Shown here: positions 17,154 through 26,233 of the stretch, piece by piece
How positions within the stretch are numbered: the first letter of the stretch is position 1
Layout: the number at the start of each line of letters is the position of its first letter
Source: Pseudomonas fluorescens
GTDB lineage: Bacteria; Pseudomonadota; Gammaproteobacteria; Pseudomonadales; Pseudomonadaceae
Direction: 5' to 3'
DNA length: 64,000 nt
Assembly: GCF_040448305.1 (NCBI RefSeq)
Contig: NZ_CP148752.1
Location: 5,061,501 to 5,125,500 of the forward strand
Translations under genes and position numbers: made by a program
Notes under the pieces: model-generated
What the model saw: the letters and a program-made list of their open reading frames with translations, nothing else
The model's database searches: none
What the model was told of the DNA's origin: nothing

Positions 17154-19214
17154 TCAAACCAGATGCAACGCCGTCAACAGCATGTCGATCGCCTTGATGC
17201 CCACGAACGGCACCAGAATCCCGCCCAGACCGTAGATCAGCAGATTGCGCCGCAACAACGCCGCCGCACTCGCCGCATGAACCCGCACACCGCGCAGCGC
17301 CAGCGGAATCAGCACCACAATGATCAAGGCGTTGAACACGATCGCCGAGAGAATCGCGCTCTGCGGACTGCTCAGGTGCATCACGTTGAGCACGCCCAGT
17401 TGCGGATAGATCGCGGCGAACAGTGCCGGCAGAATCGCGAAGTACTTGGCCACGTCGTTGGCGATGGAAAAGGTCGTCAGCGCACCGCGGGTGACCAGCA
17501 ACTCCTTGCCGATCTGCACCACGTCCAGCAGCTTGGTCGGGTCACTGTCGAGGTCAACCATGTTGGCCGCTTCACGGGCCGCTTGCGTGCCGTCGTTCAT
17601 CGCCATGCCGACGTCCGCCTGGGCCAGGGCCGGTGCGTCGTTGGCGCCGTCGCCGCACATGGCGACCAGACGACCGTCGTTTTGCTCGTGACGAATGCGC
17701 GCCAGTTTTTTCTCCGGCGTGGCTTCGGCCAGCACATCGTCCACCCCCGCTTCAGCGGCGATGGCAGCGGCGGTCAACGGGTTGTCGCCGGTGACCATGA
17801 CGGTGCGGATCCCCAGCTTGCGCAGCTCGGCGAAACGCTCGCGGATACCGGGCTTGACCACGTCCTTGAGGTGGATCGCACCGAGCAACTTGCCGTCGGC
17901 ACACACCAGCAACGGGGTGCCACCGCTTTGGGCGATCTTGTCGATTTCACGGGACAACGGTGCAGCCAGATCAGCGCGCTTGAGGCCCACGAACGCCAGC
18001 AACGAATCCACCGCGCCTTTGCGGTACACGCGCCCTTGATAGTCGACACCGGACAAGCGGGTTTCGGCACTGAATGGCACAGCTGTCAGCACCTCAGCGG
18101 CCGGTTCCGGTTGCGGATGAGTGCCACGCAGGTACTCGACGATCGACTTGCCTTCCGCAGTGTCGTCGGCCAGCGAAGCCAGCAATGCGCCCTCGGCCAG
18201 TTCTCCGGCTGTCACGCCAGGCGCGGCATACACCGCCGAGCAACGACGGTTACCGAAGGTGATGGTGCCGGTCTTGTCCAGCAGCAGAACATGCACGTCC
18301 CCCGCCGCTTCCACCGCACGACCGGATTTGGCGATCACGTTCAGGCGCACCAGGCGATCCATCCCGGCGATACCGATGGCCGACAGCAAACCGCCGATGG
18401 TGGTCGGAATCAACGTGACCAACAGCGCCACAAGGAACACCAGCGGCAGGCTGCCATTGGCGAAGTGGGCGAATGGTTGCAGGGTCACCACGACCAGCAG
18501 GAAGATCAGGGTCAGGCCGATCAGCAGGATATCGAGCGCCACTTCGTTCGGAGTTTTCTGCCGTTTGGCGCCTTCGACCAGAGCAATCATGCGGTCCAGC
18601 GTCGACTCGCCGGGATTGGCGGTGATCTTCACCAGCAGCCAGTCAGACACCAGCCGTGTGTTGCCGGTAACGGCCGAACGGTCGCCACCGGACTCGCGAA
18701 TCACCGGCGCCGATTCACCGGTAATCGCCGCTTCGTTGACCGCCGCGATGCCTTCGATCACCTCACCGTCACCGGGGATCATCTCCCCCGCTTCGACGCG
18801 CACCACATCGCCTTTGCGCAGGTTGGCGGCGGGCACCACCTGAAAGCTGCCGTTGCCGGTTTTGCGCCGGGCGCTGAGGCCTTCGCTGCCGGCCTTGAGG
18901 CTGTCGGCGCGGGCCTTGCCACGACCTTCGGCCAAGGCTTCGGCGAAGTTGGCAAACAGCACGGTGAACCACAGCCACACCGCGATTTGCGCGGCGACGA
19001 AAGTCGGCACCGCCGTGTCGGGAATGAAGCACAACACGGTGGTCAGGATCGCCGTCAGTTCGACCACCAGCATCACCGGAGCACGCTGCAATTGCCGTGG
19101 GTCGAGCTTGACGAAGGCTTGCACCAGCGCCGGACGCCACAGGGCCGAGATCGCGGTTTTCGGTTGTTCCAGCGCCTTGGCGAGGACCGGTTTTGTTACG
19201 GGCATATTCATCAT
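17154..19214 (-). CDS. kdpB: KdpB, K+-transporting P-type ATPase
   Basis: 686 residues. The P-type ATPase motifs are the phosphorylation site LLLDKTGTITFGNR, the actuator loop AITGESAPVI and the hinge MVTGDNPLTAAAIAAEAGVDD followed by MCGDGANDAPALAQADVGMAMNDGT. KdpB hydrolyses ATP and powers K+ entry through KdpA. The start may be the first or second of two adjacent ATGs (19214 or 19211); GAGGAG upstream suits either. It follows kdpA after about 23 nt. Confidence 0.97.
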   Translation of the reverse strand: MMNMPVTKPVLAKALEQPKTAISALWRPALVQAFVKLDPRQLQRAPVMLVVELTAILTTVLCFIPDTAVPTFVAAQIAVWLWFTVLFANFAEALAEGRGKARADSLKAGSEGLSARRKTGNGSFQVVPAANLRKGDVVRVEAGEMIPGDGEVIEGIAAVNEAAITGESAPVIRESGGDRSAVTGNTRLVSDWLLVKITANPGESTLDRMIALVEGAKRQKTPNEVALDILLIGLTLIFLLVVVTLQPFAHFANGSLPLVFLVALLVTLIPTTIGGLLSAIGIAGMDRLVRLNVIAKSGRAVEAAGDVHVLLLDKTGTITFGNRRCSAVYAAPGVTAGELAEGALLASLADDTAEGKSIVEYLRGTHPQPEPAAEVLTAVPFSAETRLSGVDYQGRVYRKGAVDSLLAFVGLKRADLAAPLSREIDKIAQSGGTPLLVCADGKLLGAIHLKDVVKPGIRERFAELRKLGIRTVMVTGDNPLTAAAIAAEAGVDDVLAEATPEKKLARIRHEQNDGRLVAMCGDGANDAPALAQADVGMAMNDGTQAAREAANMVDLDSDPTKLLDVVQIGKELLVTRGALTTFSIANDVAKYFAILPALFAAIYPQLGVLNVMHLSSPQSAILSAIVFNALIIVVLIPLALRGVRVHAASAAALLRRNLLIYGLGGILVPFVGIKAIDMLLTALHLV

Positions 19215-19237
19215 TTGCTCCTCAGAAGAGAACCGGC

Positions 19238-20932
19238 TCAGAAGCCCATGCTCAAATGTTCTGCGATCGGGCCCAGTGCCAAAGTCGGCAGGAAGGTCAA
19301 ACCACCCACCAGCAAAATGGTCACGGTCAGCAGGGTCACGAATAGCGGGCCGTGGGTCGGGAAGCTGTTTTGTCCAATCGGCGCGGTTTTCTTCATCGCC
19401 AGGCTGCCGGCCAGGGCCAGTACCGGGAGGATGTAGCCGAAGCGACCGATCAACATGCCCAGGCCCAGCATCAGGTTGTGGAAGGGGGTGTTGGCGCCGA
19501 AACCACCAAACGCCGAACCGTTGTTGGCACTGGCCGAGGTGTAGGCGTAGAGCAACTGGCTGAAACCGTGTGGACCGGGGTTACTCACAGCAGCGACCGG
19601 GCCTGGCAGGCTGGCGGCGATCGCGCTGAGCACCAGTACGCCAATCGGCATGACCATCAGGGTCACCACCAGCAATTGCACCTCCCTGGCCTGCAGTTTC
19701 TTGCCGAGGTATTCCGGAGTACGGCCGATCATCAGGCCGGCAAGGAACACCGCGATCAGCACGTTGAGCAACATGCCGTAGAGCCCGGCACCAACGCCGC
19801 CGAAGATCACTTCGCCCACCATCATGTTGACCAGGGCCACCATGCCGCTCAGCGGGTTGAGGCTGTCGTGCATGCCGTTCACCGAACCGTTGGACGCGGC
19901 CGTGGTGGTCACCGACCACAACACCGTGGCAGTGGTGCCCAAACGCGCTTCCTTGCCTTCCAGCGGTGCGGTCTGTTCGATGGCGACGTTGTTCAGGGCC
20001 GGGTTCGGCTGGTATTCAGCCCACAGCGAGGTGGCGCCGCCGATCAGGAACAGCGCCAGCATGCAGGCGATGATCGCGCGGCTCTGACGCAGGTCCTTCA
20101 CGTAATGGCCGAAGGTGAACACCAGCGCGACGGGGATCAGAATGATCGAGGCCATTTCGAACAGGTTGCTCCACGCCGTCGGGTTCTCGAACGGATGCGT
20201 CGAGTTCACGCCGAAGAAACCGCCACCGTTGGTGCCCAATTGCTTGATCGCAATCTGGCTGGCAGCAGGCCCCAGGGGAATGACTTGGTCGACGCCCTGC
20301 ACCGTCACCGCGTTCACATACTGCGCGAAGGTTTGCGGCACGCCCTGCCAGACCAGATACAGCGCCAGCAGCAGGCACAGCGGCAACAAGCCATAGAGGG
20401 TGGCGCGGGTCATGTCGACCCAGAAGTTGCCCAGGGTCCGGGTGGATTTGCGACCGATACCGCGGCACAGCGCGACCAGTACCGCCAGACCGGTAGCGGC
20501 GCTGACGAAGTTCTGCACGGTGAGGCCAACCATCTGGCTCAAGTAGCTCAGGGAAGCTTCGCCGCTGTAGGCCTGCCAGTTGGTGTTGGTCATGAAGCTG
20601 ACGGCAGTGTTGAACGCCAGCGTCCACTCCTGACCCGGCAGGTTCTGCGGGTTCAGCGGCAAGTGGTCCTGGAACAACAGGATCGTGAAAAGCAACAGGA
20701 AACCTGCGAGGTTGAAAGCGAGCAAGGCCAGAGCGTATTTCTGCCAGCTCTGCTCAGTTTGCGGGTCAACCCCGGCCAGCCGGTAACAGCCACGTTCGAC
20801 CGGCCCGAGGACCGGCGACAGCCACGTGCGCTGACCTTCCATTACCTTGTAGAAGAAGCGCCCGAGAAACGGCGCCGGGACCAATACCAGGGCGAAAAAA
20901 CCGAGGATCAGCCAATAGTCATAACTGTGCAT
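19238..20932 (-). CDS. kdpA: KdpA, potassium-binding subunit
   Basis: 564 residues from the ATG at 20932; the upstream extension to 21124 overlaps kdpF and is not used. About ten transmembrane helices and four repeated selectivity-filter-like loops, for example TNTNWQAY, TNGGGFFGVNSTHPFENPT, TTTAASNGSVN and SASANNGSAFGGF, identify the channel-like K+-binding subunit. It starts 8 nt after the kdpF stop. Expression is expected to be induced by K+ limitation through KdpDE. Confidence 0.96.
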   Translation of the reverse strand: MHSYDYWLILGFFALVLVPAPFLGRFFYKVMEGQRTWLSPVLGPVERGCYRLAGVDPQTEQSWQKYALALLAFNLAGFLLLFTILLFQDHLPLNPQNLPGQEWTLAFNTAVSFMTNTNWQAYSGEASLSYLSQMVGLTVQNFVSAATGLAVLVALCRGIGRKSTRTLGNFWVDMTRATLYGLLPLCLLLALYLVWQGVPQTFAQYVNAVTVQGVDQVIPLGPAASQIAIKQLGTNGGGFFGVNSTHPFENPTAWSNLFEMASIILIPVALVFTFGHYVKDLRQSRAIIACMLALFLIGGATSLWAEYQPNPALNNVAIEQTAPLEGKEARLGTTATVLWSVTTTAASNGSVNGMHDSLNPLSGMVALVNMMVGEVIFGGVGAGLYGMLLNVLIAVFLAGLMIGRTPEYLGKKLQAREVQLLVVTLMVMPIGVLVLSAIAASLPGPVAAVSNPGPHGFSQLLYAYTSASANNGSAFGGFGANTPFHNLMLGLGMLIGRFGYILPVLALAGSLAMKKTAPIGQNSFPTHGPLFVTLLTVTILLVGGLTFLPTLALGPIAEHLSMGF

Positions 20933-20940
20933 AGCCGCTC

Positions 20941-21030
20941 CTAGTTCCGGTCCGCGCGCAGCAGCGCAACCAACAGATAAATGAACAGCCCCACTGCGAG
21001 CAGCAGCGACACCCCGTCCAGAACGCTCAT
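20941..21030 (-). CDS. kdpF: KdpF small membrane peptide
   Basis: A 29-codon ORF on the minus strand. It begins MSVLDGVSLLLAVGLFIYL and ends with ALLRADRN, a single transmembrane helix with a basic C terminus, exactly the form of KdpF. It starts the operon directly upstream of kdpA. KdpF is a lipid-like stabilising subunit of the KdpFABC complex. It is readily missed by annotation because of its size. Confidence 0.93.
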   Translation of the reverse strand: MSVLDGVSLLLAVGLFIYLLVALLRADRN

Positions 21031-21423
21031 GGAAGTTCTCCGTGTTACGGCGTATTGCCGCGTGTGGAGTCATTGTCGGAAAGGAGGCTGTAAAGGAACG
21101 AGACCGAGGGTGCGCGCCAGGCATAAAGAAAGCGTAAAGAGTGGGTTTATGCTGGGGTTACAGCGGTGTCTGGGCGGGCAAGCCCGCTCCCACAGGGGAT
21201 CGCGTTGCATGGGAAAACACATTCCAAATGTGTGCGGGCTTGCCCGCGAAGGCGGCATTACTGGCACCTATGCCCCCTGCTGAAGCACCAAAATGCGTGC
21301 ATCCAGCACCGAACATCCCCGATACGACGTGTTTTTACGCTTTACGACTGCTATCACAACACTGGCACGCCCACTGCAGACGCCCTCCTCTCGAGCATTC
21401 CAAACCGTTCAGGGAGCAACTGC
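21031..21423. promoter_or_regulatory. Divergent intergenic region kdpF / permease, with a variant REPIN
   Basis: 393 nt between two divergent transcription units. The kdp promoter and KdpE site must lie next to kdpF (about 21031-21140), but I cannot point to a certain box. The centre holds a REP doublet, and the right end carries the permease ribosome-binding site AGGGAG about 10 nt before 21424. No further gene is visible. Confidence 0.5.
21173..21251. repeat. REPIN of a second sequence type
   Basis: Inverted cores GCGGGCAAGCCCGCTCCCAC (about 21174) and GTGCGGGCTTGCCCGCGA (about 21232). The palindrome GCGGGCAAGCCCGC differs from the CGAGCAGGCTCG type seen elsewhere in the window. Confidence 0.82.
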
Positions 21424-22788
21424 ATGAACACACAACTCAAACCCACACTCGGCACGTTGCACCTGTGGGGCATTGCCGTCGGGCTAGTGATTTCCGGTGA
21501 GTATTTCGGCTGGAGTTACGGCTGGGGCGTCGCGGGCACATTGGGTTTTCTGGTGACCTCGTTTATGGTCGCCACCATGTACACCTGCTTCATCTTCAGC
21601 TTCACCGAACTGACCACGGCGATTCCCCATGCCGGTGGTCCCTTTGCCTACAGTCGCCGCGCGTTTGGCGAAAAAGGCGGGCTGATCGCCGGGTTGGCGA
21701 CGCTGATCGAATTCGTCTTCGCGCCGCCAGCGATTGCTCTGGCGATTGGTGCTTACCTGAACGTGCAGTTTCCCGCTCTCGATCCAAAACACGCGGCAGT
21801 TGGTGCCTACATCGTGTTCATGGGTCTGAACATTCTCGGGGTGAAACTCGCAGCGACGTTCGAATTGGTGGTTTGCGTACTGGCCGTGGCCGAACTGTTG
21901 GTGTTCATGGGCGTGGTTGCACCAGCGTTCAGCTTCAGCAACTTCGCATTGAATGGCTGGGCCGGCTCCGATGTATTCGGTGCCCCGGCGATCGCCGGGA
22001 TGTTCGCGGCCATTCCGTTCGCCATCTGGTTCTTCCTCGCCATCGAAGGGGCCGCCATGGCCGCCGAAGAAGCCAAGGACCCGAAACGGACGATTCCCAA
22101 AGCATACATCAGCGGGATTCTAACCCTGGTATTGCTGGCCATGGGCGTGATGTTCTTTGCCGGCGGCGTGGGCGACTGGCGCACCCTGTCGAACATCAAC
22201 GACCCACTGCCTCAAGCGATGAAAACCGTAGTCGGTGAAAGCTCCGGGTGGCTGCACATGCTGGTGTGGATCGGCCTGTTCGGCCTGGTGGCGAGTTTCC
22301 ACGGGATTATTCTCGGCTACTCGCGGCAGTTCTTCGCGCTGGCCCGGGCCGGATATCTGCCGACCTCCCTGGCCAAACTGTCGCGCTTCCAGACGCCGCA
22401 CCGGGCAATCATCGTTGGCGGTGTGATCGGTATCGCGGCGATTTACAGTGACGGCTTGATCAACCTCGGCGGTATGACGTTGACAGCGGCAATGATCACT
22501 ATGGCAGTGTTCGGCGCCATCGTGATGTACATCATGAGCATGCTCAGCCTGTTCAAACTGCGTAAAACCGAACCGAACCTGGAGCGTACGTTCCGTGCGC
22601 CATGCTACCCGCTTGTGCCGATGATCGCGTTGCTGCTGGCAGTGGTCTGCCTGGTGGCGATGGCCTGGTTCAACACCTTGATCGGGCTGATCTTCCTCGG
22701 CTTCATGGCAGTGGGTTTCGTGTACTTCCTGCTGACCGCGCAGTTGCGCGCGGATGCGCCGGCGGACGCAATGTTGACCGGGCTATAA
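21424..22788 (+). CDS. eat: APC-family permease, probable ethanolamine permease
   Basis: 454 residues with about twelve transmembrane helices. The start at 21424 has AGGGAG upstream; the open frame to 21166 runs through the REPIN. The N-terminal GTLHLWGIAVGLVISGEYFGWSYGW and the motifs PHAGGPFAYSRRAFG, FFLAIEGAAMAAEEAKDPKRTIPKAYI and GYSRQFFALARAGYLP are those of ethanolamine permeases in the amino acid-polyamine-organocation superfamily. The role is uptake of ethanolamine or a related amine. No eutBC genes lie in the window, so the substrate is by homology only. Confidence 0.78.
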   Translation: MNTQLKPTLGTLHLWGIAVGLVISGEYFGWSYGWGVAGTLGFLVTSFMVATMYTCFIFSFTELTTAIPHAGGPFAYSRRAFGEKGGLIAGLATLIEFVFAPPAIALAIGAYLNVQFPALDPKHAAVGAYIVFMGLNILGVKLAATFELVVCVLAVAELLVFMGVVAPAFSFSNFALNGWAGSDVFGAPAIAGMFAAIPFAIWFFLAIEGAAMAAEEAKDPKRTIPKAYISGILTLVLLAMGVMFFAGGVGDWRTLSNINDPLPQAMKTVVGESSGWLHMLVWIGLFGLVASFHGIILGYSRQFFALARAGYLPTSLAKLSRFQTPHRAIIVGGVIGIAAIYSDGLINLGGMTLTAAMITMAVFGAIVMYIMSMLSLFKLRKTEPNLERTFRAPCYPLVPMIALLLAVVCLVAMAWFNTLIGLIFLGFMAVGFVYFLLTAQLRADAPADAMLTGL

Positions 22789-22912
22789 ACAGCTCAGGTG
22801 CGTTTGGCCTATCAGGCATAGAATGGAACCACTGCGAAAATCCATCGCTCAAAGTGGTATGCACGATCGATTGGCGAACTCCGTCAATCGGCCTGCCCTC
22901 AAGGAGAGCCCT

Positions 22913-23080
22913 ATGCCCTGGTATGCCTGGTTGATTCTGGTCGTTGCAATCGGCTCGATTGTTGGCGGTTTGATGATGTTGCGCGACACCGCCAACAAGG
23001 TCGAACTGACCGATGAGCAACGTAAACGCGTCGCTGAACGCAATGCGGAAATGGATGCCAAGGAAGCGAAGGACCGCTAA
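22913..23080 (+). CDS. DUF2897 small membrane protein
   Basis: 55 residues: MPWYAWLILVVAIGSIVGGLMML, a single transmembrane helix, followed by a charged, helical tail ending in NAEMDAKEAKDR. The ATG at 22913 has AAGGAGAG 4 nt upstream, which decides the start over the longer frame. Family DUF2897 is a small gammaproteobacterial membrane protein of unknown function. A terminator follows immediately. Confidence 0.85.
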   Translation: MPWYAWLILVVAIGSIVGGLMMLRDTANKVELTDEQRKRVAERNAEMDAKEAKDR

Positions 23081-23085
23081 CCCGA

Positions 23086-23124
23086 CAACCCTGTCATTCT
23101 CAGTGAATGACAGGGTTTTGTTTA
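23086..23124 (+). terminator. Rho-independent terminator after the DUF2897 gene
   Basis: Stem AACCCTGTCATTC / GAATGACAGGGTT with a small loop, followed by TTGTTT on the plus strand, 6 nt past the stop codon. Confidence 0.82.
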
Positions 23125-23372
23125 TCTGGCGTTGTAGGCAAACACCTGATTTTTCTCCACCAGCGTCATGTCAGCCAAGGTCTTTCCCTTGCTGATGTAC
23201 TTCGCCTTATGATTGCCCAATAAACTTTGGTAAAGGAGTAGTCATTTTTTTTGATAAGTCTATGACGCTTTTAGAGCACCATTAGACGCATCTGCATGCT
23301 TTCTAGAAGTAGAAGTACAGTCACCATCCCATTTTCATTGGTTAAGATGGCGCATTGTTGCGGAGATTTCAG

Positions 23373-23930
23373 ATGCGTTACTCGCAGGACCATAAAGCCC
23401 AGACCCACAAGCGCATCATCAAGGAAGCTTCAGCGCGATTCCGTCGGGACGGTATTGGGGCGACTGGCTTGCAACCGCTGATGAAAGCGCTGGGGTTGAC
23501 CCACGGAGGCTTTTACTCGCACTTCAAGTCCAAAGACGAACTGGTTGAAAAGGCGTTGCAAGCGGCTGGCGATCAGGTCGAAGCGGTGTGTGCCGAGCTG
23601 TTCGCCCAGGATCGCCCACTGGATGCTTTCATCGACGCTTATTTGTCCGAATGGCACCAGACCTCACCTCATGAAGGCTGCCCGTTGCCAACCATGTCAT
23701 CAGAACTTGGTTTGCGTGGGCAGCCAAGTCCGACCTCGGACGTAGTGTTGAACGCACGACTCCAACAAATAGAAGACACCCTTGAAGGCGAAGATGCCGC
23801 GGATCAGAGCATCGTCATCATGTCCGCACTGGTCGGCGCATTGCTGCTCTCGCGTAGCGTCGAGAACCCGGAACTGGCCCAGCGGATTCTCGACGTAACA
23901 CGCACGTTTCTTAAACAACCCCAGGGCTAA
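23373..23930 (+). CDS. TetR/AcrR-family repressor
   Basis: 185 residues from the ATG at 23373. The N-terminal helix-turn-helix is clear: HKRIIKEASARFRRDGIGATGLQPLMKALGLTHGGFYSHFKSKDELVEKAL. The C-terminal ligand domain is short and contains a cysteine (PHEGCPLPTMSSELG). Its stop overlaps the stop of the convergent FabF-like gene. It is the only regulator near the FabF-like/SDR pair and is the likely reader of the tandem repeat at 26102-26142 (inference). No similar repeat is visible before its own start. Confidence 0.88.
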   Translation: MRYSQDHKAQTHKRIIKEASARFRRDGIGATGLQPLMKALGLTHGGFYSHFKSKDELVEKALQAAGDQVEAVCAELFAQDRPLDAFIDAYLSEWHQTSPHEGCPLPTMSSELGLRGQPSPTSDVVLNARLQQIEDTLEGEDAADQSIVIMSALVGALLLSRSVENPELAQRILDVTRTFLKQPQG

Positions 23931-25201
23931 TCCTGCCAGCGCTTGAACAATACGCTGGCATTGACTCCGCCGAACCCGAAGCCGTTGGACAGCGCATACT
24001 CGATAGCCATGGACCGCGCCTGACCGTGGACGATGTCCACGCCTTGCGCCGCCGGGTCCGGACTATCGAAATTCAGTGTGGCCGGCACGATCTGATCACG
24101 AATCGCCAACAGCGTGAAGATCGCCTCAATCCCGCCGGCCGCTCCGAGCAGATGCCCTGTCGCCGATTTGGTCGACGTCACCGCCACCTTGTTATCTGTA
24201 CCGAACAACGACTTGATAGCGGCCAACTCGCCGAGGTCGCCAACCGGAGTCGACGTAGCGTGCGCATTGAGATGTTGCACCTGAGCCGCTGAAATACCAG
24301 CCTGCGCCAATGCCAGCGACATCGCGCGGCGCGCACCGCTGCCATCTTCGGGGCCTGCGGTCAGGTGAAAGGCGTCAGCACTGGTGCCATAGCCGACCAA
24401 CTCGGCTAAGGGTTGAGCCCCTCGCGCCAAGGCATGTTCCAGGGATTCAATCACCAGAAGTCCCGCCCCCTCCCCCATCACGAAGCCGTCGCGATCACTG
24501 TCGAACGGCCGAGAAGCCCGCTCAGGCGTTTCGTTGTAACCACTGGACAAGGCACGCGCCGCCGCGAACCCGGCAAGACTGACCCGATCGATCGCTGCCT
24601 CCGAGCCGCCACACACGGCAATATCCGCTTCGCCGCAACGAATCAGCCGCGCCGCATCTCCAATCGCTTGCACCCCGGCCGCACACGCAGTTACCGGAGC
24701 ACCCAACGGGCCTTTGAATCCGTACTTGATCGACACATGACCCGCCGCGAGATTGACCAGGAACGACGGAATAGTGAAGGGCGACAGTCGCCGAGGTCCA
24801 CGGCTATCAGTGGTGCGCACCGCTTCGGCAATCGCGCCGAACCCACCGACCCCAGAACCGATAATGGTTGCAGTGCGCTCCTGGGCTTGCGGGTCCAGCG
24901 CTTGCCAACCGGCCTGCTCCAACGCCTGCCGCGCGGCCTCCATGGCAAACAGAATGAAGCGGTCCATCTTCTTCTGCTCTTTGGGTGGCGTTGCTCGATC
25001 CGGGTCAAAACCCGCCTCGGGATCTTCCGCCACGGTGAGTACCGCGCCGCCAACCTTGGCCGGCAGATCGGCGACCACATCTTCAGGTAAATTACGCAGC
25101 CCGGAACGCCTGGCCAGCAAACGCTCCCAGACAGCTTCAACACCGCTACCCAGCGGAGACACCAGGCCCATGCCGGTGACAACTACTCGACGATCACTCA
25201 T
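23927..25201 (-). CDS. Beta-ketoacyl-ACP synthase II (FabF-like)
   Basis: 424 residues of the condensing-enzyme family. The catalytic triad is visible: Cys173 in VTACAAGVQAIGDA, His314 in LNAHATSTPVGD and His350 in KSATGHLLGAAGG. This is the Cys-His-His pattern of KAS I/II, joining malonyl-ACP to an acyl-ACP. It lies outside the fab cluster and is paired with an SDR and a TetR gene, so it is probably a paralogue for a special acyl chain or secondary metabolite rather than the housekeeping FabF. It starts 32 nt after the SDR stop and is probably cotranscribed with it. Confidence 0.88.
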   Translation of the reverse strand: MSDRRVVVTGMGLVSPLGSGVEAVWERLLARRSGLRNLPEDVVADLPAKVGGAVLTVAEDPEAGFDPDRATPPKEQKKMDRFILFAMEAARQALEQAGWQALDPQAQERTATIIGSGVGGFGAIAEAVRTTDSRGPRRLSPFTIPSFLVNLAAGHVSIKYGFKGPLGAPVTACAAGVQAIGDAARLIRCGEADIAVCGGSEAAIDRVSLAGFAAARALSSGYNETPERASRPFDSDRDGFVMGEGAGLLVIESLEHALARGAQPLAELVGYGTSADAFHLTAGPEDGSGARRAMSLALAQAGISAAQVQHLNAHATSTPVGDLGELAAIKSLFGTDNKVAVTSTKSATGHLLGAAGGIEAIFTLLAIRDQIVPATLNFDSPDPAAQGVDIVHGQARSMAIEYALSNGFGFGGVNASVLFKRWQD

Positions 25202-25233
25202 GTCGCAAATACCTCAAGCCGATGGAAGGTGCC

Positions 25234-26028
25234 TCATTTGTAACGTGCGGCGGCCGTACTTTTGGAAAGATTCGGCGCCATGACATGACGCGCTGCAACA
25301 AAAGCATCCCATTCGCCGGCATCCGGCAACGAAGGAATGGTGATGAGCTCTCCCTGGTCCAGACCCGAGAGCGCCGCGTCGACCATTTCATCCGCTTCCA
25401 TGACCATGTCCGCCGGAATCTGGCTAGCGTCGATACCGGAGCGTTCCCAGATCTCGGTGCGCGTCACGCCAGGCAACACAGCTTGAACCTTGACCCCGGT
25501 GCCATCCAGTTCGGCATTCAAGGACTGCGTCAGGCTTAACACATACGCTTTACTGGCGCTGTAGGTCGCATTGAAGCGCTCGGGAAACAACGCCACCACC
25601 GACGCTATATTGATGATAGAACCCCGGCCTGCCTTGGCAAAACTGGCGGCTGCCGCCGATGCCAGGCGTGTGACCGTGGTGACGTTCAGTTGAATCAGGT
25701 TTTCCAGTTGCTCCATGTCGGCATTCGCCAGCAAGCCATCTGCCGCGACGCCGGCGTTGTTTAGCAACAGGCTGATACTCGAATCGCTGCGAAGACGCTG
25801 TTCGATCTTCAGTACATCATTCTTTTGTGTCAGGTCTGCCTTGAGCACTTCCACCTGAACACCGTGCTCGGCGCGCAATTTGGTCGCGGCCGCCTCAAGC
25901 CGCCGCTCGTCACGAGCAACCAACAACAAATCAAAACCACGCGCTGCCAACCGCTCAGCGTAAATCGCACCGATACCGGAAGATGCACCGGTAACGAGGG
26001 CTGTACCTTGGGACTGGGTGGAAGTCAT
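25234..26028 (-). CDS. Short-chain dehydrogenase/reductase
   Basis: 264 residues. Classical SDR motifs: cofactor loop TGASSGIGAIYAERLAARG, the LLNNAGVAADG motif, catalytic Ser in IINIASVVALF, and YSASKAYVLSL with the YxxxK pair. ARDERR after beta-2 suggests NADP(H). It is the first gene of a two-gene unit with the FabF-like synthase, so a ketoacyl-reductase-like role is plausible but unproven. The tandem operator-like repeat lies about 75-115 nt upstream of the start. Confidence 0.88.
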   Translation of the reverse strand: MTSTQSQGTALVTGASSGIGAIYAERLAARGFDLLLVARDERRLEAAATKLRAEHGVQVEVLKADLTQKNDVLKIEQRLRSDSSISLLLNNAGVAADGLLANADMEQLENLIQLNVTTVTRLASAAAASFAKAGRGSIINIASVVALFPERFNATYSASKAYVLSLTQSLNAELDGTGVKVQAVLPGVTRTEIWERSGIDASQIPADMVMEADEMVDAALSGLDQGELITIPSLPDAGEWDAFVAARHVMAPNLSKSTAAARYK

Positions 26029-26101
26029 GACTGTGCTCCTGGGGGATGTTTAGGGGAAACGAGCGCCTGAATGCCTGTACGCTTTAGCGAATTACAAATG
26101 A

Positions 26102-26142
26102 ATTATAGGCATAATTTAATCAGTATATGATAGCCATAATTT
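26102..26142. promoter_or_regulatory. Tandem operator-like repeat upstream of the SDR gene
   Basis: Two direct copies, ATTATAGGCATAATTT (26102-26117) and ATGATAGCCATAATTT (26127-26142), share 14 of 16 bases with a 25-bp start-to-start spacing. Each copy is itself an imperfect palindrome (ATTAT-N4-ATAAT). This is the form of a repressor site occupied by two dimers. Confidence 0.55.
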
Positions 26143-26188
26143 TTTATTGGCCGATAAAAGGCGCTGCACTGCCCCTTTCGCCAGAAAG

Positions 26189-26213
26189 CAAAAAGGCCGG
26201 TCAATGACCGGCC
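26189..26213 (-). terminator. Terminator after comEA
   Basis: Stem GGCCGGTC / GACCGGCC with an AAT loop. On the minus strand it is followed by five T, 20 nt beyond the comEA stop. Confidence 0.82.
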
Positions 26214-26233
26214 CCTGGCGTTGAGATACAAGC

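Noticed and set aside
16344..19436. 1030-codon plus-strand ORF across kdpC and kdpB
   Set aside because: It is the complementary shadow of the high-GC kdp genes; its Gln/His/Arg-rich composition is typical of antisense reading and it has no motifs.
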